The translations under genes and the position numbers were made by a program. Below the pieces are notes generated by a model that saw only the letters and a list, made by a program, of their open reading frames with translations, made no database searches and was not told where the DNA came from. Source: Phorcus lineatus (Eukaryota > Mollusca > Gastropoda > Trochida > Trochidae). From it: a DNA stretch of 64,000 bases. The stretch spans positions 20,660,304 through 20,724,303 of the forward strand of contig OV121090.1 of NCBI GenBank assembly GCA_921293015.1. Direction: 5' to 3'. Below, piece after piece: positions 35,010-46,903 of the stretch (its first letter is position 1; every line of letters begins with the position of its first letter).

Positions 35010-36087
35010 GTTTGTTGATAATCTTTTATATTCTTCAATTTTTCAAAACATATGATTAATGATACCATTAATATTTCAGCTTTGGGAAACCAGCCAAAAA
35101 TGACAAAGAATTGAATATGATTATAACAATTAATCAATATTAAACAAAGAGTTTAAGGTTACAATAAAGAACGACTCAAATTTTCCCTGGCTTCTAGCCA
35201 TCGACTTGTCAAGCTATGGTTACCCTACCAGGACCATGCCTTTGGCTGGCAAAGCTCTCGGTCTGTGAAGAACGCAAACCACCACATCGCGATAAAAATT
35301 AATATGTATTGAATCCAGTGATTTCATTTGAGTGGAGGGAGAGCGTAAGCGTTTGACCTTGAGACAGTATGTTATTTCATCTACTATAATATTTTGCGAA
35401 TATGTATGGTACATATCACTGAAGTACTTCAACAGTTTTCTTTTGATGAAAATGAAATGATTGTAACCCGGAAAAATAATTTGTTTTCATCGTTGCCATA
35501 GTAAACAATTCCTCCCACTCTACAAACACTAGATAAATGTTTTATTATTTTCCAACTACTCAATAACCTCACTTGTTAGTCAGGACAACTTCTTTTGACA
35601 CGCCCAAACAAAACACTTCTAGATAAATATCATTTATTAAAACACTTCAGGAATGGATTTGGATCTTGTTCCTTTTCAACGGGCCTAGATTTAAAAAGAT
35701 GTTTGTTTGAATATTAGTAGTCTATCCTTGTAAACGCAGTCATCGGTTTAGCAAGCCAAATCTCGTTAGAGGTAAAAATATAATTTCTAGAATCAATATT
35801 TACTTAATAGTTGCTACCGGGTTTTGAACAAGCGATTATTGTTAGAAAATCGTGAGGGAAACTCCACAACTTGAGTAAGCCTCACGTTGCCAAACTTTCT
35901 TTGTGACCATTTGAAAGGGCCTAGGCATGAATGGATAAATAAGAATATGTCTATATAGTTACAACAATGGGCTGCGTGCATGAAAAGAAATGAGAAAAAA
36001 ACTTGAGCTCATATTTCAGGACATCGTTTTTTTCCAGATATTGAGCGTATTCTTTCGGTAAAAATTACTGATATGCCTGGCCCTATC

Positions 36088-36095
<8 letters not shown>
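35010..36095. other. Intergenic, no gene seen
   Basis: AT-rich DNA without supported exons or repeats I can define. The short minus-strand frames show no family signal or splice context. Confidence 0.5.
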
Positions 36096-36147
<52 letters not shown>

Positions 36148-36150
36148 TTA
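36092..36150. repeat. (AAT)n microsatellite, LINE 3' tail
   Basis: Nearly uninterrupted aat/gat triplets abutting the LINE remnant on the side where its 3' tail should be. Confidence 0.85.
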
Positions 36151-36860
36151 TTACTACGAAGGGAATTCAGTTTGTATCATTACAGAGCTTGAACATACAG
36201 GAACATACATGCGATACATAAACAAAGACATTACATTAAATCAAAGATCATTTTACAGACGAACGCTGAAAGGGATGAATGTATTTTTACCTCTATTGGT
36301 TTTATAACGGGGTAATAAATATCTTCTGCCTGAAGGAAGCTTAACAAACTCCCCGTATAAGACATGATCCGGGTCTGACACAATCTTTAGGGATAATTTC
36401 AAAATTCTTTTTTCCATAAAGATATGATAAATTTCCAAAAACAAAGTCCGGCAATTTTCCCAGCAATTTGAACATTTTTTTCCAAGCGAGACTTGTTAAC
36501 AATAGATAAGGAGTCATACCAACATTGGAAAGAAAAAGTTAATATGCTGTTAACGAAACAACGATAAAAGAGAGAAAGAACACGTTCATTTACTTTAAAA
36601 GATCGTAGCTTGCGCATGAAATGTAATCTTTGTTGACACCTTTTGAAAACTGCAACAGTATTAGCATTCAAATTTAATTTATTATCAATTATTGTGCCAA
36701 TGTTCTTGTATTCATTTACAATCTCAACGTTGGAACTATTTATACTTACTTACAGGGCTTGTTATTTGTGGGTTGTTCCTGAAATTTATGATGAGTTCTT
36801 TAGTTTTTTTTGACATTCAACATAAGGAAATTGTTCTCACATCAGGTTACAAAGATACCA
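36096..36860 (-). pseudogene. 5'-truncated jockey/CR1-type LINE, 3' end of reverse transcriptase ORF2
   Basis: Minus-strand translations across more than one frame give the familiar C-terminal end of non-LTR retrotransposon RT: NVKKTKELIINFRNN, then IDNKLNFNANTVAVFKRCQQ, RLHFMRKLRSFKVNERVLSL, and the closing PSGRRYLLPRYKTNRGKNTF. Frames break at several points, so it is dead. It ends (at 36096-36150) in an (AAT)n run that on the element's strand is a 3' (ATT)n tail. Only roughly the last quarter of ORF2 remains, consistent with 5' truncation during target-primed insertion. Confidence 0.8.
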
Positions 36861-36861
36861 G

Positions 36862-37030
36862 TGGCGGATCCAAGGGGGGAGAGGTCTTCAGGGGTCCGGA
36901 CCCCCCTTTTGAAAATCAATGATAGATTCAAGTCAATAAAAAATGAATAGTAAATCATTTATAACGTAACAAATAGCCCAATGAATACGAATCCCCCCCC
37001 CCCCCCCCCCCCCCCTTTCAAAAATCCTGG
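36862..37030. mobile_element. Short element bounded by ggatccaagggggg and a poly-C tract
   Basis: Left cagtggcggatccaaggggg, right a run of more than 25 C (36987-37014) then tttcaaaaatcctggata. The ends are loosely inverted (ggat...gggggg against cccccc...atcc). It resembles widespread low-copy 'agtggcggatcca' repeats of marine invertebrates; assignment is tentative. Confidence 0.45.
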
Positions 37031-37127
37031 ATACGATACATAGACTCATGGGCATTCCCGCGATGAAGGAAGTGTTATTCGTAAGCAACTTGAATTAAGA
37101 CTTACTAATCGGACTTTTTCAGTTCAC

Positions 37128-37590
37128 TTAAAGGGCCACAGAGTATGTTGTTTAAAGCAATTAAATATGTTGAACCTGAAATGGTTTTATTTTATCGAGA
37201 AGTAGTGGTTGTTTCTGAAGAATCTTAGTGCTTATCAGTTCACTATACCTGACAATAAACAGTTAAAGTCGTGATTTATAATGGAAAACTGGACCAATGA
37301 CTGAACGTAATTTTAAAATCTTATTTACACCAAACATCAAGAAAAATAAAGGTTAATAGGGTTTAGTAAGTCATATAACTCATGAACATTTAAAATGGAA
37401 TCAGAATTTTGACTTAATAACATTTATATGGCTATTGTTAGATTATCATTGGAAACAAGAAAAATCGTAATTTTGAAATTTTAGAGTTAAAAATTGAACT
37501 TTCGAAATGTGACTGAACTGAAATCTTTTTACGAAACATGAAATGTGTCATTTTGAGCCAAAGACAATCTAAATTGTCCATGCTTTTGGT
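37128..37590. mobile_element. TIR family 'ttaaagggccacagagta', copy 3
   Basis: Starts cttaaagggccacagagtat and contains tatcgagaagtagtggttg and gactgaacgtaatttt. The right terminus is not recognisable, and a hAT-like MITE follows directly. Confidence 0.65.
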
Positions 37591-37603
37591 AAAGGGCAGG
37601 AGA

Positions 37604-37862
37604 CAAAGGCGCCTGACTCTATATATACATGTAAGTATTCACTACTAGCTAAATAACATATACATGTATAAACAAGGTATCACAGAGAAAGATCTGCAAG
37701 GGGACCGGAAAAGGGAACTGGGATCTGTCTACGAAGTTTACACAGGGTAATCGAGCCAGTCATTTCCGGTCCCCTTGCAGACACGACTCTGTCATACCTT
37801 GTTTATGTTATATATAGCTACCTGTATACATGTTACTGTACATTCAGAGTCTAGCGCCTGTG
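37604..37862. mobile_element. Palindromic MITE, hAT-like (copy 2) with a nested foldback
   Basis: Ends caaaggcgcctgactc and gagtctagcgcctgtg, flanked by perfect 8-bp duplications gcaggaga (37596-37603, 37863-37870). Same family as 6533-6675, but the loop is enlarged by about 115 bp that is itself inverted: gcaaggggaccgga against tccggtccccttgc, with cacagag/ctctgt outside. Confidence 0.85.
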
Positions 37863-37870
37863 GCAGGAGA

Positions 37871-40439
37871 CTAGTTCTGTCTGTGTCGCGGACCATTACA
37901 CATGGTGGTCGAGAAATAGAAGTTTTGGGTGGTCACCATTTACATAACTTTCTCTGGTCAGTGGCCATACTGCATCCTCCTTCTATACCAAGAGAAAACC
38001 AGTGCTTGCTTGTAAATAGGGAACTGAAATGTCCATGAAAATTGTTCTTAATAACCTAATCCTATTAACGTACCGAAAAAATGCTTACATTGACTTTGAA
38101 TCTTCTCGTATTTAGTTTTAGCCACGTAATTGAAACGTATGGTTTTAGGACTGCTCTGATATTAAATTTGTTCAGTTTCCAAATTTGTTTCCTACTGTTA
38201 AAACACATTTATTATGAAAACATGATTAAAAATCAAAATGCAGGGGGACGATACATGAATAAAATGACACTTTTGCCTGGAAAATTTAAGTACTCAACAA
38301 GAATCTGTTTTGACGTCGAATGAAGTGTATACGTTTTAATATTTCTTTGATATTTTTTTAAAGAAAACCTGTGCGAGACGCTGTTATATCTCAGGTGAAT
38401 TATAATTTAAACTGATTGAATTTAGTGATTCGATATGGTGAGAGTTTTATGATTCCGTCTTTACTTTTATCCTTGATTTATGCCATATTTCACCTTTAAA
38501 GTCCAATAACCGTCAGTTAATACTGATTTTCAATCATCTATGGTTCAGGTAAGTTGACGTATCGACTCATAAAATGTTTTGTATGAATGTGATTCGCCAT
38601 GTGCTATAGTGAGCAGGTGCTATGCACAAAGTGTCAATATAGATGAAATTGAGAGTTTTCATTCAAAGGGTACTCAAAGTTAATATTTAATAACAAATAA
38701 ATCATATATAGAATAATCAATATATAGTTCTTGCATAATGCATCCATTAAGAAACCTAAATCAACAATTATATCACCAATATTTATCAATCTATCAAGGA
38801 CCATATATGTTTTTTAAAAAAGTCTGTAAAAGGAGTGTTAAGTAAATACAAAATTTCAGCACGTTAACCTATATGTATATCAGACAAAGACTAGTTCGCT
38901 TTTAGTTGAATGTATAAATTTACTCGTAGCAATCATTAGCGTCCTTATTAATTACACCAAAGTTTAATGGCTCGTTTATTGTAAAGATTTTTACAGAAAT
39001 GGATTTTAATTGTAATTGGTGTACATTGTTTGTTTTTTTTAGTCTAAAGATTATTGATGTTCATTCTATATATCTGTTAAACTAGTTCATTAACGATATA
39101 TCAGTGTTTAGTATCGGGGTTGATATGTTTCATACGATACACAAGGGCAAAACATCATTTTTTTCTTCATGACATGACGTTACGACCGTATATTTAGTTA
39201 ATGGATGTCATAATGTATTTGCCCACTCGCTTATAAACGGGTTGAAGGGTGAAATTTAATTTGGTATAAATGCCAGATCTTGTCGACGTCATTTGCATTA
39301 ATAGATTAAAATTGAACTTTCAAAGCTTTATAAGCCAGTGGACACAAAATTATGAAATCTATTTCTTATCAATTCGAGCTTTGAAATTCAAGGGAGGTTT
39401 TAATTTCTTAAGCGGGATATGAAAAACACAGATAAATTGTGTGCTTGCATACTTTTAAGCCTAAGTACATACACATTATATGGACTCGCTTTCACAGAAG
39501 ATAGCACTGTGATGAGATTACTTCAAACACTTGTCAAACATTTCAATTCAAAGCCAGATCATTTTAAATAAACACAAGCAAAGCTGTCGAAGACGATGTG
39601 GACGACATTATGAGAAACATCTACGATATCAAAAGCAAAACTTTTGAGAAGGCGATCGAAATATCTCCTCCGAGGTGTTATACCACATATTTTAAGATTC
39701 AGTGGGCATATGCAAGAAATCAAGAATACGCTTGTAAATTTGAGAAAAATATATTTAAAATCCAGTTTAACACGACATCGTCAAAGCAACTCAAGCGTTA
39801 AGATGATGTCATGCTGATATCATACATGACCGCCTTGTCACGTGTAAACACGTCAGCTGTCATGGTACACTGAAACTAAACAAAATCTTTAAAAAAAAAC
39901 ATTGTTAAAATGATGTTATTGTGTATAAATTTTACTTTATGTCTTAGCAATAGAAATGTGTAACATGTTTCCCTTAAAACCCGCGTTAGATCTCTCAGAT
40001 AAAGAGAATTGTGAGCGTATAAAGGTTGTATATACTTATCCAGCCATGCGTGAATTAACCACTGAAACTTTGGAGCTTGCTTTGTGTTTAGAATCAGGCC
40101 ATTTAAAACGAATATCAGATACATGTGACGGTGTGAATGTGGAAAATAATTCTAGGAAAAATTGTTCGACCTTGTTAAATAATCATCTCAGTAAAAATCT
40201 TCAAATGCCTTATATGTTAATGGGAATCGAACCCTAAAAGAACAAAAGGAAAAGTTTAAAAGTTTGAAGGATTGAAGTGTAGCTATGTTTCAAAAAGTCA
40301 CAGAAAAATAAGGCTCGTTTTTCATTTTTTGAAATTGATAAGTATGAAGATAAATTTCTTAGGCAAAGTTAATTTAATTAGATGATACAGAACTATTGAA
40401 CACATATTTTTTTCCATTTGGTGAACAAAAAAATGGATA
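37871..40439. other. Intergenic, no gene seen
   Basis: AT-rich. Small open frames (37775-38038, 38081-38323, 39598-39801, 39956-40237) show no domain, splice or codon signal that would support a gene. Confidence 0.5.
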
Positions 40440-40442
<3 letters not shown>

Positions 40443-40536
<94 letters not shown>

Positions 40537-40547
40537 CAGAGAGAGAC

Positions 40548-40578
<31 letters not shown>

Positions 40579-40600
40579 CAGAGAGACAGACAGAGAGAGA
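40443..40600. repeat. (GA)n microsatellite grading into GACA-rich repeat
   Basis: About 90 bp of pure ga dinucleotides, then mixed gaga/gaca/gagaca units. Long apparent reading frames through it on both strands (RE and SL repeats) are artefacts. Confidence 0.95.
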
Positions 40601-40939
40601 ACATGTAAGTCATAATAGTTATAATAGTTATGATAGCAATTGTCATGATAATTAAACTTTTTAAAGTGTGACCGAAACGTCATCACTTTGTATAAATAAA
40701 TATTTAACAGAATATCTTAATCATATTTGTTCGTAAACTAATTTATAACATCATGAGATAAGTATCAAATATTAAAAGAAAACTAAAACTTAAACATTTA
40801 TACGTTATTTATATAATGTTCAGTAAATATTTGATTTTAAATAATCTTCATTGAACTTTATTGAAAGGAAGTCGATATTCAAGTCTACTGTCTAAGCAAG
40901 AAGGTAACAAAGCCTCGTTGAAGTTATAGAGTTAATATC

Positions 40940-41063
40940 ATGACTCGTTTCCCTGCACACTATTGTGTAGGTTTAATATGCTATAAACCAGGAAATGGTC
41001 TACACGCTCGATATATAACAGCTGGCTGGGACATGGCGTTCAGTACAGAATATACACCCTCAG
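40940..41063 (+). CDS. Possible orphan first exon
   Basis: ATG-initiated stretch of 41 codons ending in phase 1 at a strong donor (ccctcag|gtaagttt). The protein begins MTRFPAHYCVGLICYKPGNG. No downstream exon or family match was found, so this is weak. Confidence 0.2.
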
Positions 41064-41329
41064 GTAAGTTTACCTTATCCCTAGGGACACTGCTCACCCC
41101 ACACCAAGGGATGACCCTCGTCAAGGCACGGTTTGGTGGGGATCAAGGTTTGAGGTGTACTCGTATTAGAGTACACTTTGTCTGTGTTCATGCTAGATAT
41201 CGATTACGTACATAACTTGGATAACCGTTCTCCCACCCTTACCAAGCATGAAATTTTGAGGTATTAAGGGATTTTTGCGTCGTTTATTATGTAAAAGTGT
41301 CACTGAGTATTTTTCATAAATCTTGTATT

Positions 41330-41755
41330 TAGCCAATAGCCAAAATACCATGTGACCTGAGTTTAGTTCAAATCGCCTTTCAACAGTTTCATATTTATCA
41401 TTTGTCAACATTATGATATTTCCTAGTTTCAATTGTAAATGAAAAACGACCATATAAGTGTTAAAAGGTCGACATTCCGCGTTCAATTTACATGTACATA
41501 AGTTAAATGAGCTATAAAGCACTTCCAACCTATGTTTGCTGTTGTGTCTGCAGTAAATAAGTTTTCTTAATTACATTTGATTCATTGGAGCGCGCCAATG
41601 TCCGGCCTTCGATCACAATCCTCGACTTTTACCTGTTTAAACTGATAAGCATTGAGGTGTTATTTTTCAGATACAACCACCACTTCTCGATCAAATAACA
41701 CCATTTATGAAATTTAACATATTTGACCACAACATCATACTCTGTTCCCCTGCCT
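41330..41755. mobile_element. TIR family 'ttaaagggccacagagta', copy 4, inverted
   Basis: Matches the complement of the 11.4 kb copy over the interior: tgaaaaacgaccatataagt, gttgtgtctgcagtaaataa, gcgcgccaatgtccgg, and caaccaccacttctcgatca; ends catactctgttccc near 41750. The left boundary is approximate. Confidence 0.65.
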
Positions 41756-41759
41756 GCAC

Positions 41760-44700
41760 TACGATAATGTAGTTTGGGGGTATACTCCTACATAGAGGGG
41801 TGGATCTCTTGCCCAATCCCTAACGCGCAGGGTCGTCTTCATTTTTAGGTATGTTTCATTTGGAACATTAATTGCCAATTATAAGCTTTCATAATTTATC
41901 TTTAGACGTTATAGCGTCATTTTGGTTTCCTGGTACAGGCTACTGTTGCTACAGGGAACCTTGCTTAGTCATGCTCTGTTTCTTGTGGGGTTATATCTAA
42001 CGTACACTCTTTTTGTCAAAAACCATCGTTTAATCATCATTTGTTGACCATTACCCAGCGATAATGAATCATCGGCATCTCGTTGTCTTACTAAACGATG
42101 ATTATTGCTTTTGGCTTCATGTGTAAACTTGAAGTAATTTTCTTAACAATAGCAAACCTTGTATGGTTTGTATAGACAGTGTTTAACCAAGTATAATATA
42201 TTATCTTGTATATTTATGTAACTTCCTCGTGCCCTCTGTGTAACAAGGTCCTGTTATCAAACGAAATCTCGTACACGGAAGAGTGAGGGTCGGCCTGTTA
42301 AACTTAAACGCACTAGTGCACACCAATATTTCGTTAACACAACGAATGCACAGATACTGCATATCTCTCGATATTATTCAAGATCCTCACTCAAGTAATC
42401 TACCTCGTAAGTTATTTAACAAATATTTACGTATTCAGGTAGTAAAGTGGAGTTTTAAAGACCGGAAGTATTTAATGTTACGCTACAATAAATCCGCATG
42501 AACTACGATATCGGAAATCTTAAGATTTTGCTTATAACCAAAAAAAAGGAAACGGCAGCCGCTTTGGTCAATCTAATAGCAATGCTAATGCTGTGTTATT
42601 AAATCGATTTATTTACAACATTGCTTTCATAAAACATAATTCATTCTTTGGTGTCAGTTCAGAGTTTAGGTTAATACAACAACTGCACATAAAAATAGTT
42701 CAACCGCGTTCAACTGTCTATAATTCATCCGTTTTGTGCACAGCTAATCTTAGATTTTTTATATGTCCAAGTCAACAGCGGCTGTCTAATTTTTTTCATT
42801 GTTGATTGCAGGTCAATTGTAACGAATTTTAAGTATTTCATTGCATCGATGGAAAGCTTAAGTGAATGCATAAGTCCTCTTAAACCTTAAAATAGCCAAT
42901 TTAAACCGTAAAAGCGTGCACTAGTGCCTTTAAACTGAACTCTTCATGGAATGGCTGAAGGGGGAAAACGTCACTCTGCATGATTCCTGCCTCCAAAAAA
43001 TGGTTTTAGGCAACCCGTTGTTGTTTTAAAGCTAAATTAGAGGAATGACATTTGAAAGAAATTATAAAGGCTATCATTTACAACAAAGGGAAAGGATAAC
43101 ATTCGTCGAAGAAAACTTTTTTTTAAAGGACATGGTATTTTAGAGCTTTAGGAAATTCGAGGGGAAACACCAGTGTGTGCTATTAATATCTAAAGTTATA
43201 TCCGTAGCTTAAATTGGGTGTGCTTATCATCACGCATTAAAGGTAAATCAGCGCGTAAATACCTCTCAAATGTCCAGCAAGCTTCAACTGCTTTTTTAAA
43301 ACTTGTTTTGCATATAAACAGTAGTTCATCTATTTGTCTCTGTCCGTCTGCATGTCTGACTCTTGCCTCTGTCCATCTGTCTGTGTGTCTGTGATTGTCT
43401 GCGTGACTGTGTCTGTATCTGGTTGTGTGTCTGTCATTGTGTCTTTTCTGTCTCTGTCTAACTGTCTCTCTTCCTATCTCTGTCTCTCTTTGTCTACATG
43501 AGACAGATCACTCTATTATCAAAAGCATATATATAATTGATTATTTTGTACTGTATGTTTGTCTGTCTCTGTCTTTCTCTGCATGCATGTCTTCCCCTCT
43601 CTCCTTCACCCCGTCCTCTTAATCATTTTTCTGCAGCCCACTTAACACCCCTCCTCTCCAACCCCCTCCCCCACCCCCCTTATTATTATCCCGACGCTTT
43701 CTTCATCCCACCCGCCTAAGTGTCCATTGTTGGTTTAGAGCGCGGATTGACAAAGAAAATCACGGTAGGTAGACATGATAACCCCGCTTACTATATCTAA
43801 TGATGCTTTACGGTAAGCTACTTAAAATGTTCTGCCTTTTTCTGAAATTCTAGATACTGATATATAATGTTGGTACTTTTAATTCGATGTTTTCCCACAA
43901 ATTTCGAAAACTAGGTAGTTAGACAGATGTGCCTTGGTACGGCTCGGGTCAGCGGAACACAAGTATAGATTTTTCTTGTACCTTTATTGATGATTTCCGA
44001 TGATTTTACAGAATAATTTTGATTCAAGTTTTGTTCATCCTATATCTTGTCAGGTTAAAATGATCGACCTATGACTGACATAATCATACATATTCCAACA
44101 CGTGTGTATCACCTACGTTTGACATGATTGACAAGCTCTTAATGAGGAAGTGTAATCATGTTCATATGATCTCGCCAGATGGTAGAGGAGGGTAATGCAC
44201 GCTTACTTTAACTCTGGATCGAATCATTTTGTAAATATTTTATCCCGTTGATTCCACCTGCATTGCAGTACCTAAATATCCATTAGGCCTATATATGCTA
44301 TTGATAATGGAGTGATCAGTTTCACTTAAACTTGATTAAACTTAGATTATTAGTATATGATATATGTAACTCCAAATCATAGGTCTGGGTCAGGATCCTG
44401 TAAAAAAGTGAGTCTTTATGAACAGAAGGACTAAAAATGTTGATTATTAATTAATATTTTACGAGGCAATTTTCAAAGGGACTTCGTTAGATGAAATGTG
44501 ACGATTAGCGTTTTCTGATATAATGTCAAACACATTAAACATTGATAGCCTTCATTTATATATAATCTTATAGTTATCGCGTGAATAAATTTTCTAAAAA
44601 CAAATTATAATATATCACTTGAAATGTTCATCTTGAGAAAAAATCCCCGACAAATCTTTTGAAAATCTTTTTTTCATCAATGAACTTCGTTTTTTTAACG

Positions 44701-45864
44701 TGTGATGTTTCTTCTAAATCACGATATAAAAAAAAGTTTTTTTGTCTTCTGAAATGTACATCCATGGACATTTAAACGAACCCACCCACTGATCGTATTT
44801 CGTTTTAAGAAATATGCTATTACTGAGGTATGTTGACTAATTCATGAACATGATTGGGAAATTATATCATAAATATTTATAATTTCATGTCATAAATAAA
44901 TGATTCACTTCATGTTTGACCTTGATTTCATTTCTTTGTCATGAAGTTCGTGAGGTATGAGATAATAAAACTGCTTCATCATTTCGGGGCAAACAACCCG
45001 TAAAATTCATAAGAATAGCACGGAAAGGTCGCTTGAGAAACGAACCAACTTTCTCGTTAAAATTCACATTCAAAGGGAACCAACTGTGAGGGGAATGAAT
45101 CCATTGGCTAACTCGGGTAGAAAGCGGAAGTGCTATTTATAGATTAACCTGTCACGGGTCGGAATGATCAAAAACCACTGTAAACAAAGTCGGCGATGTT
45201 TGTGTACAAAGATGGCAACTCGGATATCTTGTGGTGACTGTGAAAAGTCATTGTAAAAGCATATAGGCCATTCAGGCTATTGAGATTTTAGGAGCAATGA
45301 ACTTAGGAAAATAGATTACACATGCCGTCGTCCGGACGATTTACAATTTACACGCTTTTCTCGTGCAAATAACGGGTTGCTGTCGGTGAAATGGACATCA
45401 TGTTGGTTCGTTATCCGAGAAACGGTATTTGACAAGGGTATTAAAAGGTAATATCGATTCGTTGTTATAGAAAATAATTTAACCGTGAAATAAATGCGTC
45501 TTTATTTCACATTGTTTAACATTGTTTAGGATGTTACGCTGTTGTCATGAGCATGAAATGTTGAAGTAACATTAATTGGGTTTAAGTTTTTAAGTTGTTT
45601 TTTGTTAAAGCTTTTGAAATTAATAAATTAGATGAAAAGGAGTATAATTGATTAAAGGAAATTTTGTTTTTAATGATAATTGTATACAAGAAGCAATGTG
45701 GAAGTTTGAACCATAAAAATGACAATGGGGCCAATGAATGATCTAAGGAAAAATGATCTGTCAATTCTTAAGGCCAATCAAAAATAAATTTAAAAAAAAG
45801 CTTAAATGTGCACATCATTGAAATCAGTACCCCGCACTCTGAGATTCTTTTAAAAAAAAAAAAT
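41760..45864. other. Intergenic with a pyrimidine-rich tract
   Basis: No gene recognised. 43330-43620 is an imperfect (CTGT/TCTG)n-rich pyrimidine tract, continuing to about 43715 as C-rich DNA. 45170-45450 is more CpG-rich and ends at a possible donor (attaaaag|gtaata, 45449); it could be the promoter and untranslated first exon of the Kelch gene downstream, by inference only. Confidence 0.35.
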
Positions 45865-46350
45865 TTAAACAGCCACTCCGTGAGTTGTTGGAGTCATATA
45901 TGCCAAACTTAATCAATGGTGTCATTTTATCGCGAAGTATCGCCTGTTACCAAAATGACACATTTAAAAGCTTGTTGTTTTTACAGTGACAATATGAAGG
46001 TAGAACTTCGCAATTATGATCGAAGACCAGAAAGTGGCATGCGTCAAATAGTCAAACATAATTTTGGAGACTCGTCTACAACAGCCATAAGGGCAGTTAG
46101 GAGTTGATAGTGTTTGTTAGGTTATATAACTAGTATCAATGTATATTGGACATGATATCTACACCTCTGTATATTAATAAGGCTCTTTTTTTAGATTTTC
46201 AAGGAAAACCAGTATTTGTCATATAGATGTCTTTTGGACATGAAAAGTTACGATATTCTGATTTTATATCACCACATATGACATTTAGGTTCGTTTCAAA
46301 GGTAATGTAATGTAATGTAATGTTATGAAAATCACGGAGTGGCTCTTTAA
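45865..46350. mobile_element. TIR family 'ttaaagggccacagagta', copy 5
   Basis: Ends tttaaacagccactccgtga and tcacggagtggctctttaa are inverted. Interior gttgttggagtcatatatgc and aaacataattttggag match copy 1. The length (about 486 bp) equals copy 1. Confidence 0.75.
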
Positions 46351-46492
46351 GACCATGACCTATCTGTGTTTGGGGAACTGATATGATAGAAGTCCCTGTA
46401 TTTTTTCCTTTTTTGACAACATTATTAAAGTAAATTATATTTATTGATAGGATATTAACACATCTACAAAAAATTTATTATAAGACTAATCA

Positions 46493-46558
46493 CACCGCTA
46501 AAGGCTGAAATATTGCCCAAGTGGCTTTAAACAATAACTCACTCACTCACTCACTTTT
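46493..46558 (+). mobile_element. 5'-truncated SINE with (ACTC)n tail
   Basis: 66 bp: ggctgaaatattgcccaagt...ttaaacaataactcactcac, the 3' part of a SINE type common in molluscs, ending in actc repeats. Perfect 10-bp target duplications agactaatca at 46483-46492 and 46559-46568. It sits inside the older dispersed repeat shared with 31606-31925, and the empty-site order is preserved there. Confidence 0.8.
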
Positions 46559-46903
46559 AGACTAATCAACAGCATGTAATGCTGTAACAAGTTGATGAAA
46601 GGCTTCACTTCTCATTCTTATCATATTTTACTGAGCATGCACTCCCAATTATCAAATCTAAATGAACCAAAATGTTACACTTGGTAACATGTTTCAACTG
46701 GGTAATTATATGATCTTTTACTTATAACATATGTGTTTAAACTTGAATATCCCTTTGGATTTCGTTTTTACCAAAAATACCTTGATAGGACTGTTCTTTA
46801 AATAAGTCTGCTTATGTTATTGTATTACACTGAAGCTCTTACAGTATTCTATATAAACCATCATTATCCTCTTATCATCTTTATTACAGCTTGATGGTTG
46901 ACT

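Noticed and set aside
39956..40237. 93-codon frame near the GA microsatellite
   Set aside because: No splice sites in register, no recognisable domain.
40374..40686. Long open frames of Ser-Leu or Arg-Glu repeats on both strands
   Set aside because: Pure translation of the (GA)n microsatellite.
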